A DNA stretch of 64,000 bases from Enchytraeus crypticus. Lineage: Eukaryota > Annelida > Clitellata > Enchytraeida > Enchytraeidae. The notes beneath the pieces are model-generated. The model did not search any database and was not told the origin of the DNA. It saw only the letters and a list, made by a program, of their open reading frames with translations. Position numbers and translations under genes: made by a program. Shown one piece after another: positions 11,130-22,050 of the stretch (position 1 is its first letter; every line of letters begins with the position of its first letter). The stretch is taken from assembly GCA_905160935.1 (NCBI GenBank), contig CAJHZI010000740.1, positions 372,001 through 436,000 on the forward strand, written 5' to 3'.

Positions 11130-11224
11130 TAATTTGGAGATCGTAGAACTTAAGATATGAAAGAACTTAGGTACTAGTTGAACTTAAGATATGAAAGAAC
11201 TTAGGTACTAGTTGAACTTAAGAT
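11130..11224 (+). repeat. ~34-bp tandem repeat (left of the hAT-like element)
   Basis: Units start AACTTAAGATATGAAAGAAC and continue with TTAGGTACTAGTTG. The array is interrupted by the element at 11225-12715 and resumes, more degenerate, at 12716-12790. Confidence 0.8.
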
Positions 11225-12715
11225 TAGAGATGGGAATTTTATGAATTTCCAGAGTTCGGGTTCGGTTCGTTAAAAATGAAAGTTCGGTTCGGTTCGGGTT
11301 CGGTTAGCAGTTGACAATTTGAGAGTTCGGTTCGGTTCGTTCAAAATGAAAGTTCGGTTCGGTTCGGGTTCGGTTCCAACAAGGGTTCGGGTTCGGTTCG
11401 GGTTCGGCTTGCTTTCCAACTCGCAAGAGTTCGATTCGAGTTCGAAGTGGTTTGGTTTGGATAATGTTGCAATTATTTAACTTTACTTATAATAATTATG
11501 GTTATGACAAACATGTTTAAAATGGTTTATGGTATATATGCTTAAAAATTGATTAAGTCTTAATAGCTGCCACATTTTTTCACCTGGGTAAAAATATGAC
11601 AATGAAAAAGGAGATAAGTGGTATTTATTTCTGTACATTTCTTAAAATATTGTTAGTTGACCAACAAATGTTCATAATATAGATAATTAGCTTTATTATT
11701 ATATATGAAATATTTTCCTTGATTATAGCGAGCAAATAGAATGCTTCATCAATTTTTAATTTTTTTTGTCACTACAGGCTTATATATTAGATACGTTTAT
11801 AATTAAGTGGAAATGTCTTGGCTAAAATTTGATCAAATATTTCAGAGACAAAGTGCAATTTAGTAACATAAAAATGTCAAATAAAGATGTTTTAGTAAAC
11901 ACGTGTACTTCCATAGAAAAATGATCATAATATACACCGTTTACTATCAACTGACCAGTAATAAGCTTCATAATTTACCTTAGGGTTTCAAATTTGAAAC
12001 TCTCAGATCAATTATGAACTTACGAAAATAGCTATGAAATTATTGTATTGCTATAGTGCAAAATTATTTACTCCAGATAGCCTTAACACATATAGAATGT
12101 CATATATAATTATTTGTAATCTGGCTGCAAAAATATTAAGGTAGCACACTAAAATTAGAAAAAATCATAATTTGAATTTAACAAGAACAAATCCACCTAG
12201 ATTGAGTCAAGCATTTTCAGATTTTTATGGGATACTCTCATCACTTTGTCTCTGATGTTAATCTTCATTCCATATTTCAATGCCGTATCATTCAGACTAT
12301 CCAATATCTTCAGTAGGCCCGTCTCGCTTCCCGCTGCCATTCCTTTGTACCGCTACCATTTTTAAATTTGTGTCGGAACCAGCCTTACCTGAATATATGT
12401 TGTTAGATACTGTAAGACATGTAAATGCAAAAACTAATATATATTTGTATTGTTCTTACTATCTTTATTTAATGTCAGGCTGGTGAAGAAGAGAGGAACT
12501 CCAAGAGTTTGGTTAAGTTCGGTTTGGAAGAAGTCTGGGTTCGGGTTTGGTTCGGGTTCGGCCAGAGTCTGGGTTCGGGTTCGGTTCGGTTCGGCCAGAG
12601 TCTGGGTTCGGGTTCGGTTCGGGTTCGGTCAGAGTCTGGGTTCGAGTTCGGTTCGGTCAAAATTCTAGATTTTTGGGTTCGGTTCGGTTCGGATTCGGTT
12701 CGGTTCCCATCTCTA
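11225..12715. mobile_element. Non-autonomous hAT-like DNA transposon with 8-bp TSD
   Basis: The element starts TAGAGATGGGAA and ends in its exact reverse complement, TTCCCATCTCTA. It is flanked by the 8-bp direct repeat CTTAAGAT (11217-11224 and 12716-12723). Removing the element and one copy restores the host tandem repeat. Both ends carry inner arrays of GGTTCG-type hexamers (11258-11450 and 12525-12708) around ~1 kb of AT-rich core. An 8-bp duplication and TAGAGATGGG-type ends fit the hAT superfamily. No transposase is visible; ORFs in the hexamer arrays are by-products. Confidence 0.82.
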
Positions 12716-12790
12716 CTTAAGATATGATAAAACTTAGAAACTACTTGAACTTAACATATGACAGAGCTTAGGAACTCGTAAACTAGCAGA

Positions 12791-13756
12791 AATCTAATTG
12801 AAATTAGAATTGGAATTGATTCATCGTAAAGTTTTATTTGCATTGTTTAGACTGAAACCGAAGTTGATAAAAGACTACAAAAAGGCTAAATTTTTCACTA
12901 ACTTTCGTACAATAGGATGTTTTTAGAGGCGGCCCAGCTGAGATTCGAACACAACTATCCTTCAGAATATTAAGCAAGCCTGATACCTATTATGTCATTG
13001 AACAGTTACTGGTACACACTGACACATACAAACACATATTCAGTAACTGACTCACGGTATGAGTCGCTCTAATGTTACTGAGTAAGCGTGAAGTAAAGGA
13101 AGAATACTGCTATAAACTGAGCTACACTTAAATTTTCACAATCTTAGTGGACTAACTTGGAAGTACAATATGTATTAAAATATACAGCTGCGTCATTATT
13201 AGCAACTAGATACTACAGAAGTTGTATTATTTAACTGACTCTAGTCAGTTAACTTCTTAAGATCCAATAAACTTTATATTACGAACAAACGTTACAAATA
13301 TCAAATATGTAATTTGTTAGGCCTCGAAAGAAGCGTAGTAGATAGGATTAGTCAATTTTTAATAGTTATTCCGTGGTTTAACCCCCTGTTGAGGGTTAAG
13401 CCTCAAATTAGCTGTTTAGTGAATATGGCCATAATATCCCCATTGTCAATGTGCATATTTCGAAATAATTGGTCAAATACAAGTGGCGACCATGAAACCC
13501 TTCATTATCTTCATTAATAACAGCGATGTAGTCAGACAATCTATATTATACTTGTGTAGGTCTTCATGATAAGAAATGTCAGAATGTTCATATTTATAAA
13601 GTTATCTAGACTAATGAAATCTAATCAGAAGATGGAAATTAATAATAATACACTGTGCTTACAAATGAGCCTTGATGATCATTTAATATTTTGTAAGCAC
13701 ACACTCACTGAACCATTTATAAATTATATCTGTATATCGTCCAGTGAGCCTGATGG
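12791..13756. other. Intergenic, no gene seen
   Basis: AT-rich unique-looking sequence. A degenerate minus-strand tRNA-like block (GATTCGAAC) lies near 12950. The short ORFs have no recognisable domain. Confidence 0.5.
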
Positions 13757-14003
13757 TGTTAGTGTTGTTGATTATGTTGCTGATGTTGTAGATGATGTTA
13801 ATGATGATGTTGATGATGTTGATGATAATGTTGTTAATAATGTAGCTGATGATGTTACTGATGATGATGATGATGATGTTGATGATTTTAATGATGACGT
13901 TCTTGATGACGTGGTTGATGATGTGGTTGATGATGTTGTTTATGTTGATGTTTATGATGTGGTTGATGATGCTGTTGATGATGCTGTTGATGATGTTGCA
14001 CGT
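13757..14003 (+). repeat. (GATGTT)n-like degenerate repeat
   Basis: Forty-odd imperfect hexamers of GATGTT/GATGAT. Because the period is a multiple of three, it stays open and yields a Val/Asp-rich frame within a 147-codon ORF. That frame is not considered a gene. Confidence 0.85.
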
Positions 14004-14867
14004 GAATAGACATTTTTGTCAATATATCGTTAAACTACAGAAGCTGGAGTGTTCCAGGCAGACGAAGGATCTATCCAAGGAATGACTCTAGATCTATCAC
14101 GTAGTGGCTGAGCAGCGTGTGTGATTTGACTTTACAATATATTTTGCTTATGTTGTTTATGTTGATATACTGTTGAAGTAGCTAGCCACACTCTTTTCCC
14201 GTTGAATAATTTTAAAAGGCTGTTCCCTGAGCAGAGTTATCTACGCTATTAAACGACAATGCTAACTAATAAGCATGAATGGAAGAGTAATTAAGAAAAC
14301 CGCAAAAAGCAACGGAGACTTAAACGAAACATTTTTAACATCAATGTGCAAAACGACTTTATGACACTACTACAGAAATGATAGCTCCAAAAATTAGCAA
14401 GAGCACTGAGCATTGCTAGTTTAAAAGAGCCTTACGGATAAAGTCTGTGTGTAGTGTAAGGGATACTGATCCAGCCACGAAAGTTTACAGCGCTGTCGGT
14501 ATGGCGTCTGATGTGGAGATTACGTTATAGAGAATTTCCAGCATCAAATTGGCTTCATCTATAAATATCACAGTTTGAATCTCGTTCCGCTAGCTCAACC
14601 TATGCGTTCATATCAAATATCAGACATACTGTGTAAACTTGAATCTCAACTCAATTACTATAGTTGCCTTTTGTAGTTTTATTTTTCAAGATTCAGGTTT
14701 TAACTTATAATAAATCTACGTATACATATCTAAAATATACATGTATACAAAAGGACATTAGATCTTGATGGATACAAAGACATCAAAGATCATCTGCATA
14801 CACTGTATGCCTTATACAACACCAAGCGTCTAACAAAAGGGCAAGTCGGCGGAACTTCTAATCCGAA

Positions 14868-15034
14868 TCTAATGGACCCCAGATCTAATGAACCCAAGAT
14901 CTAATATATCCCTGATCTAACGGGCCAAAGATTTAATGACTCCCATATCTAATAGATCCCAGATTAAATGGACCCTAGATCTCATGGACCCATACCTAAT
15001 GGATCTCAGATCTAATGAACTTCAGATCTAGTAA
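14868..15034 (+). repeat. ~16-bp minisatellite, block 1
   Basis: Imperfect copies of AGATCTAATGGACCCT. The same unit recurs at 15183-15240 and 16192-16303, on both sides of a LINE fragment. Confidence 0.88.
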
Positions 15035-15170
15035 TGGCTGTAGCCAGTGGCGAAGTCGGTAAGACACTCGACCGCGGATCAGTATGTGCGGGTTCAAATC
15101 CTGGGCTCGCCCGTAACTGCCATTGCTTTCGAGTGAGGAAACTGACGTTAACCTTAGCTTTACCAGCTTT
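15035..15170 (+). mobile_element. SINE-B, full length
   Basis: One of the best copies: GTAGCCAGTGGCGAAGTCGG, ACTCGACCGCGGATCAGTAT, B box GGGTTCAAATCC, GGGCTCGCCCG, TTTCGAGTGAGGAAACTGAC, and tail TTAACCTTAGCTTTACCAGC. It is inserted in the ATCTAATGGACC minisatellite. Confidence 0.85.
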
Positions 15171-15182
15171 ACTTTTAGTAAA

Positions 15183-15240
15183 CCTCAGAACTAATGGACC
15201 CTAGATCAAATAGACCCTAGATCTAATGGACCTATATCTA
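15183..15240 (+). repeat. ~16-bp minisatellite, block 2
   Basis: Three or four copies of the AGATCTAATGGACCCT unit between SINE-B and the LINE fragment. Confidence 0.8.
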
Positions 15241-15242
15241 TG

Positions 15243-16192
15243 TTACTCATATTTACTCAAAGGCCAAAAACCAAAATAATATTGACACCACATAATTACT
15301 TCATTGTCAGTCGTATGAAAGATCTTCGAAAAGATACTGTCATATGCTCTACTCATACTCTTTAAGTCTGAATCTCGCAAGGTGGCGGCAGCAGTGCCAT
15401 ATAGCAATGCTGATACACCATTACTATCAATCAGTTTAAGAATGACATCTTCAGATGCTTTTGTTCTCAGCCTTCCTAAAATGATGTTAGCAGCTCTAAA
15501 AAATTTCCCTTTTGATTCTTCCCAAAAAAATTTAAAATAAATCAAATAAAATAAACGAATAAAATAATTTTTTTGCCTTACAAATAGTGACTCCTAAGTA
15601 TTTAATAGATTCCACCCAATTAATTGCAACTCCTTGAATACTTAAAGGTGAGCATGAATAGCTACACCTTGGGCCTATTCTTATACAATGGCATTTTGTC
15701 ACATTTATTGGCAAATCTAACTCATTGAAAACATTATCACATATATCAAACATAAGCTGTAAATCAGTAACCGATGCACTAATCAAAATTCAATCATCAG
15801 CATACATGAAGCTGTTAAAGCATTTATAATTAACAAAGCATCCTAAATTAGATTTCTCTAATACACTCAATATATTATCCACAAATAACGTAAATAAAAT
15901 GGATGACAGAACTCCTCCTTGTTTAACACCTGATAATAGAGGCACACAATTAGACATACAATTTTTCCATTTAACAGTTGTAGAGTTTTTGAAAAACCAA
16001 TTTTCTAGCACATTTAATACACATTTATTTACAACTCTGTTCTGCAACATACATAAAATTCCATAACCATTGCATTTAAAAAAGCTTTTTTCAGATCAAT
16101 TACCCCAATATTTACTGTAGTGTTTCTATTATTCAAGTAATTAACAACTTTTCTAAGATTATGCAAGGCGTTAGTGCATCCGACTTTGATCT
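15243..16192 (-). mobile_element. Non-LTR retrotransposon reverse transcriptase fragment, broken
   Basis: The minus strand encodes, in order: NIGVIDLKKAF (motif A), then a block ending GVKQGGVLS, then CFNSFMYADD (the YADD active-site motif), then KYLGVTICK and a C-terminal thumb/linker-like segment. A TGA directly follows YADD at 15795-15797. There are frame breaks near 15540-15590 and 16050-16080. These are the order and motifs of a LINE reverse transcriptase. No endonuclease domain or 3' tail is present, and it is not functional. Confidence 0.88.
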
Positions 16193-16303
16193 CAGGTCCA
16201 ATGGACCCTAGATCAAATGGACCCTAGATCTAATGGACCTTAGACCTAATGGACCTCAGATGTAACGCACCTCAGATCTAATAGACTCTAGATCTAATCG
16301 CGA
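16192..16303 (+). repeat. ~16-bp minisatellite, block 3
   Basis: Six or seven AGATCTAATGGACCCT units, directly abutting the 5' truncation point of the LINE fragment. Confidence 0.85.
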
Positions 16304-16574
16304 TCATAAAATATAAGATTAAATGGATATGATACCTGATCTTATACAAGATCAAATTTAGCATCAAATTAATTAATGATCGGGATATCCGGTTATTTTT
16401 TGGAAACCTGCCTAAAGTAAGTTTATTTAGAAATCTGCCGGAAATAAAGTGTTTCGCACAGGTTAATCCGTTTAGCATTCCTTGTTGACTACTGGAGAGA
16501 ATAAGAGAGGATCGAGAGAGATTTCTACAGAAAAAGAGATGAATTTAACAATATCAATAGTGAATTCATCTATC

Positions 16575-16668
16575 AGAAATAATAGTAATAATAATAATAA
16601 TAAAGGTTTAACTTCCGCTTCCTCATACAAGGATGATGTCAGGGACGTCCTCCCATCAAATGTCACTA
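16575..16668 (-). mobile_element. SINE-C 3' end with (TTA)n tail
   Basis: The reverse complement reads GACGTCCCTGACATCATCCT, TGTATGAGGAAGCGGAAGTT, AAACCTTTATTATTATTATT. It is almost identical to 47636-47728. Confidence 0.7.
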
Positions 16669-16729
16669 CAAATCGATTCACACTTAATTATCTGACAAAA
16701 CATGTGCTGAAGGGAAAGAAAAAATCCTA

Positions 16730-17289
16730 AACTGTGCCGGTCCGATAAAAAGGATCACATTTATGGTCTTCGAGAGAATATTTAGCACACGGGTAGATAA
16801 GTCTCCGGTAGGCAGAGAAAATACGATACAATTTGTTAAGGCAGGCGAACAAGAGTACATTGGACCACATAAACATTCCAGCATTATAACGTAGCATCAG
16901 AGAACGAGTGCAGTGCAAACCAACATCTCAAGTTACATTACATCTCGGGAGAAATTTATAAAGTTTACAAGATGTTAAAAGCCGGCACTCAGCCAAATCC
17001 AATCAAAACTCTCCAATCTTAAATTCTCTAATCAATCACTCCTCGAAGAATACGAGTAGGAGTATTTGTTAGATAATGGCATCAACCTACGTGAGTTTAC
17101 TATCATTTCATTTTAGGAGAAGACTGGCTAGCCTTTCATTTAAATTTTCATTTTCAAAGGGATGAAATACTGTACATGAGAGAGAATTACTGAGAGAAAG
17201 GAGCGAGATAGATAAAAGAGATTGAGGAAGATAGAAAGACTGCGAGAGAGAGAAAGATATGATTTACCCCAGAATTACCCCAGTTACTG

Positions 17290-17365
<76 letters not shown>

Positions 17366-18646
17366 AGATTGAGAAAGAGAGCGAGAGATAAGGAAGATTA
17401 CGGAATAACACTGCATTATTCATGAAACATACAGACACGCACAAGTACAAGTACACCTATAAGAACAAGTACATGTAGATGTAAACAAGCCGGAGACTAT
17501 TAGTGAATCAGTAAAGTCTACAAAGCATCTCAGGGGTTAACACAAGTAAAGGCATCATACCTACAGTTGAACAGTCATCTATAAAGAAAGTACGTGTATA
17601 TGCCATAGATTCTTATCATAAAGTATTTAGTTAACTTCAGGTAAAGGAGAATTACCCCAGTTACGCATTTTTCCTCTGGAGAAGGATATTATGAACAAAT
17701 ATCTGTTTCTCTCACGAACTATCTTTCTTTTTTCTTTCATTTCCTTTCTTTATATCTTTTTCTCCTTTTCTCTATTTTACTCCTAATGGAAGCAATAAAT
17801 TCACAGACGGACACTTACAGTCAGTATACGACGCAAATAAAACCTTTCAATAGCCATTTACCTTCGCTGTTATGGCAGAAAAAACAATGAGACTACCCCG
17901 ATACAAACCATTATGATGCTTAAATGGCCGATAAATAAGAAACCAAGTACAGGAAATGATCACCTTGAGAATGGTTTAGACGGATAAACCATAGATTCTA
18001 CGGAAAGTGATGTTACTGATTTACAATTAAACACACCAAAGCAAAACCCATTCATTCTAATAACCATAGGCCATACTTTTAGCCTCTAAACAGTGGTTAG
18101 TAGTCAACAGTTTCTTAGTCAATAGCAAAGTAGTTGAAGCAATTAGAAACAATAGTGGCCACTGCAGTTGTGTTATATTACCATAATTGTTGTAGTAGCA
18201 TTTTATGAGCAACTACAACTCCAAATAAATAAATAAAAATTTGGCAAGTATTAGCTAGGTAGTTGCTTTAGGGGAAAGTTTTAGAAAGGAATGGAGGACA
18301 GGTATGATCTACTGCTCCTGCTAGAGTTCAATCACTGACTTCCATCTGGAATCGAAGCCCTAACAAATAATTAATTTTAGGCCCTACTCAAAAAGATCGA
18401 TTAGCTAACTCGGTGAACCACAGAGATTTATTTCTATTTGTTTTATTTCTCTACCTCTTTTCTCTCCTTTCTTTTATAAAACTATAGATAGACGAGATAG
18501 AGATACTTTTATACATCAAGAAGGCTCCCAAATTAACTAGATTTATTCGTTGAATAATCATTTATAATCACTCAATTCGGTAAACAAGCACTCATGAACG
18601 TATGGTTGGTTGATGACTGTGTGGTTATTACTTTGTATAAGCGGTT

Positions 18647-18715
<69 letters not shown>

Positions 18716-19058
18716 ATATACCCTGATATATACCCTGATATATACCCTACATATACACACAAATGATCTCCTGAATTAGGCTTTACTTAGTCAACTATTT
18801 TCCTACTTCTGAAAGCACACATTAATAGCGAGTTAAAAGCATAATCTGCCACCCTGCTTCAACTCCTCCCATTCACATTCTTCCAACCTGTCTATATTCA
18901 GAGATATCCTAATTACGCCAATAAATATTTTTGATATTATTAGAAATTCAAAGCGATTGAACTTAAACAACATTTTTAAAATCAATCAATCAATGAGTAT
19001 ATTTATGAATCGCCGTTTTATTCATAAAGCCAAGCTAACACAGTAGACATTTGAAGAG
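16730..19058. other. Intergenic with two long (TA)n tracts; no gene seen
   Basis: Perfect TA tracts lie at 17297-17361 (about 33 units) and 18650-18712 (about 31 units). The second is followed by three 14-bp GATATATACCCT-type repeats. The tyrosine/isoleucine frames across them are artefacts. The rest is AT-rich without recognisable content. Confidence 0.6.
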
Positions 19059-19214
19059 TCACGTGGCTTAGTGACAAAAGGCCACAACCAGTGTAGCAGC
19101 TAGTCCTCCGTAAGTCTAGACTATAAACCACAACCAGTGTAGCAGTTAGAGCTTCGTAAGTCTAGACTATGAGCCACAACCAGTGTAGCAGCTAGACCTC
19201 TGCACGTCTAGATG
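19059..19214 (+). repeat. Rep6, three tandem copies (~55 bp)
   Basis: Copies of CACAACCAGTGTAGCAGCTA followed by GTAAGTCTAGACTAT. A single dispersed copy with the leader GTAGCTTAGTGGCAAAAGGC is at 37015-37082; that leader resembles a tRNA A-box region. Confidence 0.7.
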
Positions 19215-21261
19215 AGACGTCTCCGAGAGAAAAATGTGAAAAATTTTTGACAAATTTTGTACCGGCAAAATATTTCAGTGCCATTTTAAAGAAAAAAAAA
19301 TGTTTTGTTGCATTTTTAACAACTTGCTTGCCCTTTCGAAGAACGTATGAGCCCTTTTTAAAAGTTTTCATTTTTACCCTCCCCCCGCTCCTCAGTAAAA
19401 TTCTTGAAAGAGACTGTATTGTAGTCTAACTTCTTAAAACGGCATTATAGTTAATTTGTCAATTGTTAGCCGGAATGTTATATGGGGCTCATTAATGAGC
19501 CAGGCAATATAATGCGTATGGACAATATTTTCATTGAGTTTCCATGGACCAACCATCAAAATCATTGGCTATGAAGCCAGATATATCACTGTTAGTCGGT
19601 TAAACGTACATATTAATATTTGTTTACTTACGCATGTAGAAACAATGATTCAATAATCCGACGAAGTTAATCAGTTAATAATCCTTTCTAAGTCAAAGTA
19701 TTCATATTACTATTAATACCTAAATCATCTGATAAAAGTGTTCTTTGATCAAATCAGTAAATAATCCAAGATAACAAATTATTTATTAAACAGGATATTG
19801 AATCAAATCCCCATCTGGATCTTCACATTATTCTTCTTTTGATCATGCAGAAGCTGCTTGTGAACAACTCAGTAAGATGGATATATCAGCTGCTGCGTTT
19901 AGCTGCAGCTTCAGCTGTTACTCAATCTCGCAGCTTCTGCCCAAATCTTGCACGTTTCGCACAGCTGCTGAGAAAACTGCTGCTTCCTTGCCGCTCTATC
20001 GATTGAGCTGTAACTGAGAGCTGCTTGCTTGAATTAAGCTGCAAGTTAGCAGCTGTAGCAGCTGAATTGGTCTCGACTAAAGCCTTGTTGCTGAATAGGT
20101 TGCACTTCTAGCTTAATGTGAATACTTACTAATTTAAATTTCGAGTAATTCATGACTTCTGCGTTTATGAACAATGAAAACAAATTATCTGTGTGTCAAA
20201 TGGTATAGGGGGCCTAATATAAATGAAGAGAGCTATATCCGGTTACTAAATTTTAAATTTAGTTTGAGAGATTCAACTGCAGTACCCTGAATTCATGCCG
20301 TTGAACATGTTTTCTTATTGTACAGACGTTTTTAAAACATATATAAATTAACATAACATAGTAATAAGTAATAACATAACAGTACAGAGTCAGAAAGCAT
20401 TCATAAAATAATTATTTAAGAACTATAGTATATTAATTACACTTAACTAACACGACACCACATATTTCAGCAAACATAGTGTCTACAGAATGACGTATAA
20501 TGCAAGTATACGTTTAATCTGATGGGTTGCATAACCATAATTTGTGCTAATTGATCAGATTGCCTTCCCTGTGGGATTCCATAACTTATTACAAAACAGC
20601 AGAAGGACTAGCTGAGGGAGTAGGTTGTAGTGTGTTTAACGTCAAGGTTCAGAAGCACAAGGCTTCTCTTCAAGACGACTCGACACACTCGAGCTGCCGT
20701 CTCAAAGATTATGGTAACAGTAAGTTACAGTTGCGTAGCTACTGTTACAATACTAGCTGAGGGCGCTAACCCTTTATCAGCTTAGATGCGTAAATATTTC
20801 TACTGCTGCTGGATGGTTCACGCAGTGCAGCCGAGCTGCGGGCAGTGAACAGCTGTGCGTGCTGCTGTCAGGCCAAGGCTGCAGCTGTCAGCTGCTTCAC
20901 TGAGCGTATTACCAGCTGATAACAGCTGGGCGTTCTGCGTTCAGACCAAGGCTGCTGCCCTCAGCTGCTTCACTGAGCATAGCTGATAAATGTATCCAGC
21001 GTTGCATTAGACCTCAAAATAGTGAACCATAAAAACCATTAAATACTTCAAGTAGGATTTTACTTGAAACAAAAGTTAAAATCGTGTTGAAAACTTATAT
21101 CTAATGAGTGTGATCAGTAACAAGGGTTTATAATGCTATTGACATGACTATTCCTAGGCCTACCAACTTTATTTTACAATTTTTACAGACATTATTATTT
21201 CTCAAAAATATAAGAAGAATTGCAAAATTTTATTCCATAGAAAATTAAAATATTTTGTCTC
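19215..21261. other. Intergenic; two CAGCTG-rich patches, no gene seen
   Basis: Patches at about 19850-20095 and 20795-21000 are dense in CAGCTG/AGCTGC. The second contains a ~75-bp imperfect tandem duplication (shared CAGCTGCTTCACTGAGC). A related block is near 22075-22190. No coding exon is recognised. Confidence 0.6.
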
Positions 21262-21450
21262 TGAGTGTGCACTGTGCAGTGTGCTGCATGCGCAATGTGC
21301 CGATGTGCACTGTGCAGATGTGCACTGAGCAGATGTGCACTGTGCAGAAGAGCACTGTGCAGATGAGCACTGTGCAGATGAGCACTGTGCAGATGTACAC
21401 TATGCAGATGAGCACTATGCAGATGAACACAGTGCAGACGAGCACTATAA
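21262..21450 (+). repeat. 15-bp minisatellite
   Basis: About 11 units of ATGAGCACTGTGCAG or near variants. It is open in both strands because the period is a multiple of three, so the Met/Cys/Thr frames are not genes. Confidence 0.88.
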
Positions 21451-21458
21451 AGCTGTGC

Positions 21459-21572
21459 TGGCAGGAGCCAGCGGCGATGTCAGTAAGATATCCGATTGCG
21501 AATCAGTATAATGTGTGGGCTTAAATCTTGGGCTATCCCGTCACTGATTTGGCTTTCGAGAGATAAAACTGA
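21459..21572 (+). mobile_element. SINE-B, diverged
   Basis: GGAGCCAGCGGCGATGTCAG, ATTGCGAATCAGTATAATGT and CCCGTCACTGATTTGGCTTT follow the family order. The B box has decayed to GGGCTTAAATCTT. Confidence 0.7.
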
Positions 21573-21800
21573 CAATAATATAGCAATACAGCTGTTTTAT
21601 AGCTGAACACAGCTGAGTACGATGTAAACTGTTTTCTATTGACCAATTAGCACACAGATATAGGTTGGATATTTCGCTGCTGATCATTCCTTTCTATAGT
21701 TTTATTCTTTTCCAGCAGGAGTTAAGCAATTGCTATCTCAGCATAATACTGCAGAATATGCAGAAATAAAGAACCACTGCTTACAATTACAAACTTTATA

Positions 21801-22050
21801 CCCGTGGTGTGTCCGGATTGGTGTAGAATAGACCAACCGTAAACTGAACCGTACAAGGCGACATTTAAAGCAGTAAGATAGAAACCACCGTCAGAAAAAG
21901 CATTTGGTTGAAAGCGCCTAGGCTCCAGAAATAGCTACAAAATTTTCTGAAATGAACGGAAAACATCCTCAACCCCACGGAGAGGTGTGGAGAATGTCTA
22001 TTCGTATCCCGACCCCAGCTAAACTGGATCCAAGGAAAGATTATGATGAT
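21801..22050 (+). mobile_element. Rep3, near full length
   Basis: A ~250-bp element with blocks GAATAGACCAACCGTA, TAGGCTCCAGAAATAGCTAC, GGAGAGGTGTGGAGAATGTC, ATTCGTATCCCGACCC and a short GAT tail. The second full copy is at 40390-40680. Confidence 0.75.

Noticed and set aside
12450..12727. Overlapping ORFs with GSGSVRFGQSLG-type repeats
   Set aside because: They read through the GGTTCG hexamer array of the hAT-like element.
13566..14009. 147-codon ORF rich in Val and Asp
   Set aside because: Most of it is a GATGTT/GATGAT repeat whose period is a multiple of three; no domain, and the open frame is expected from the repeat.
17187..17456. ORFs over (TA)n tracts, also at 18572-18779 and 29518-29807
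   Set aside because: Tyr/Ile frames produced by TA repeats.
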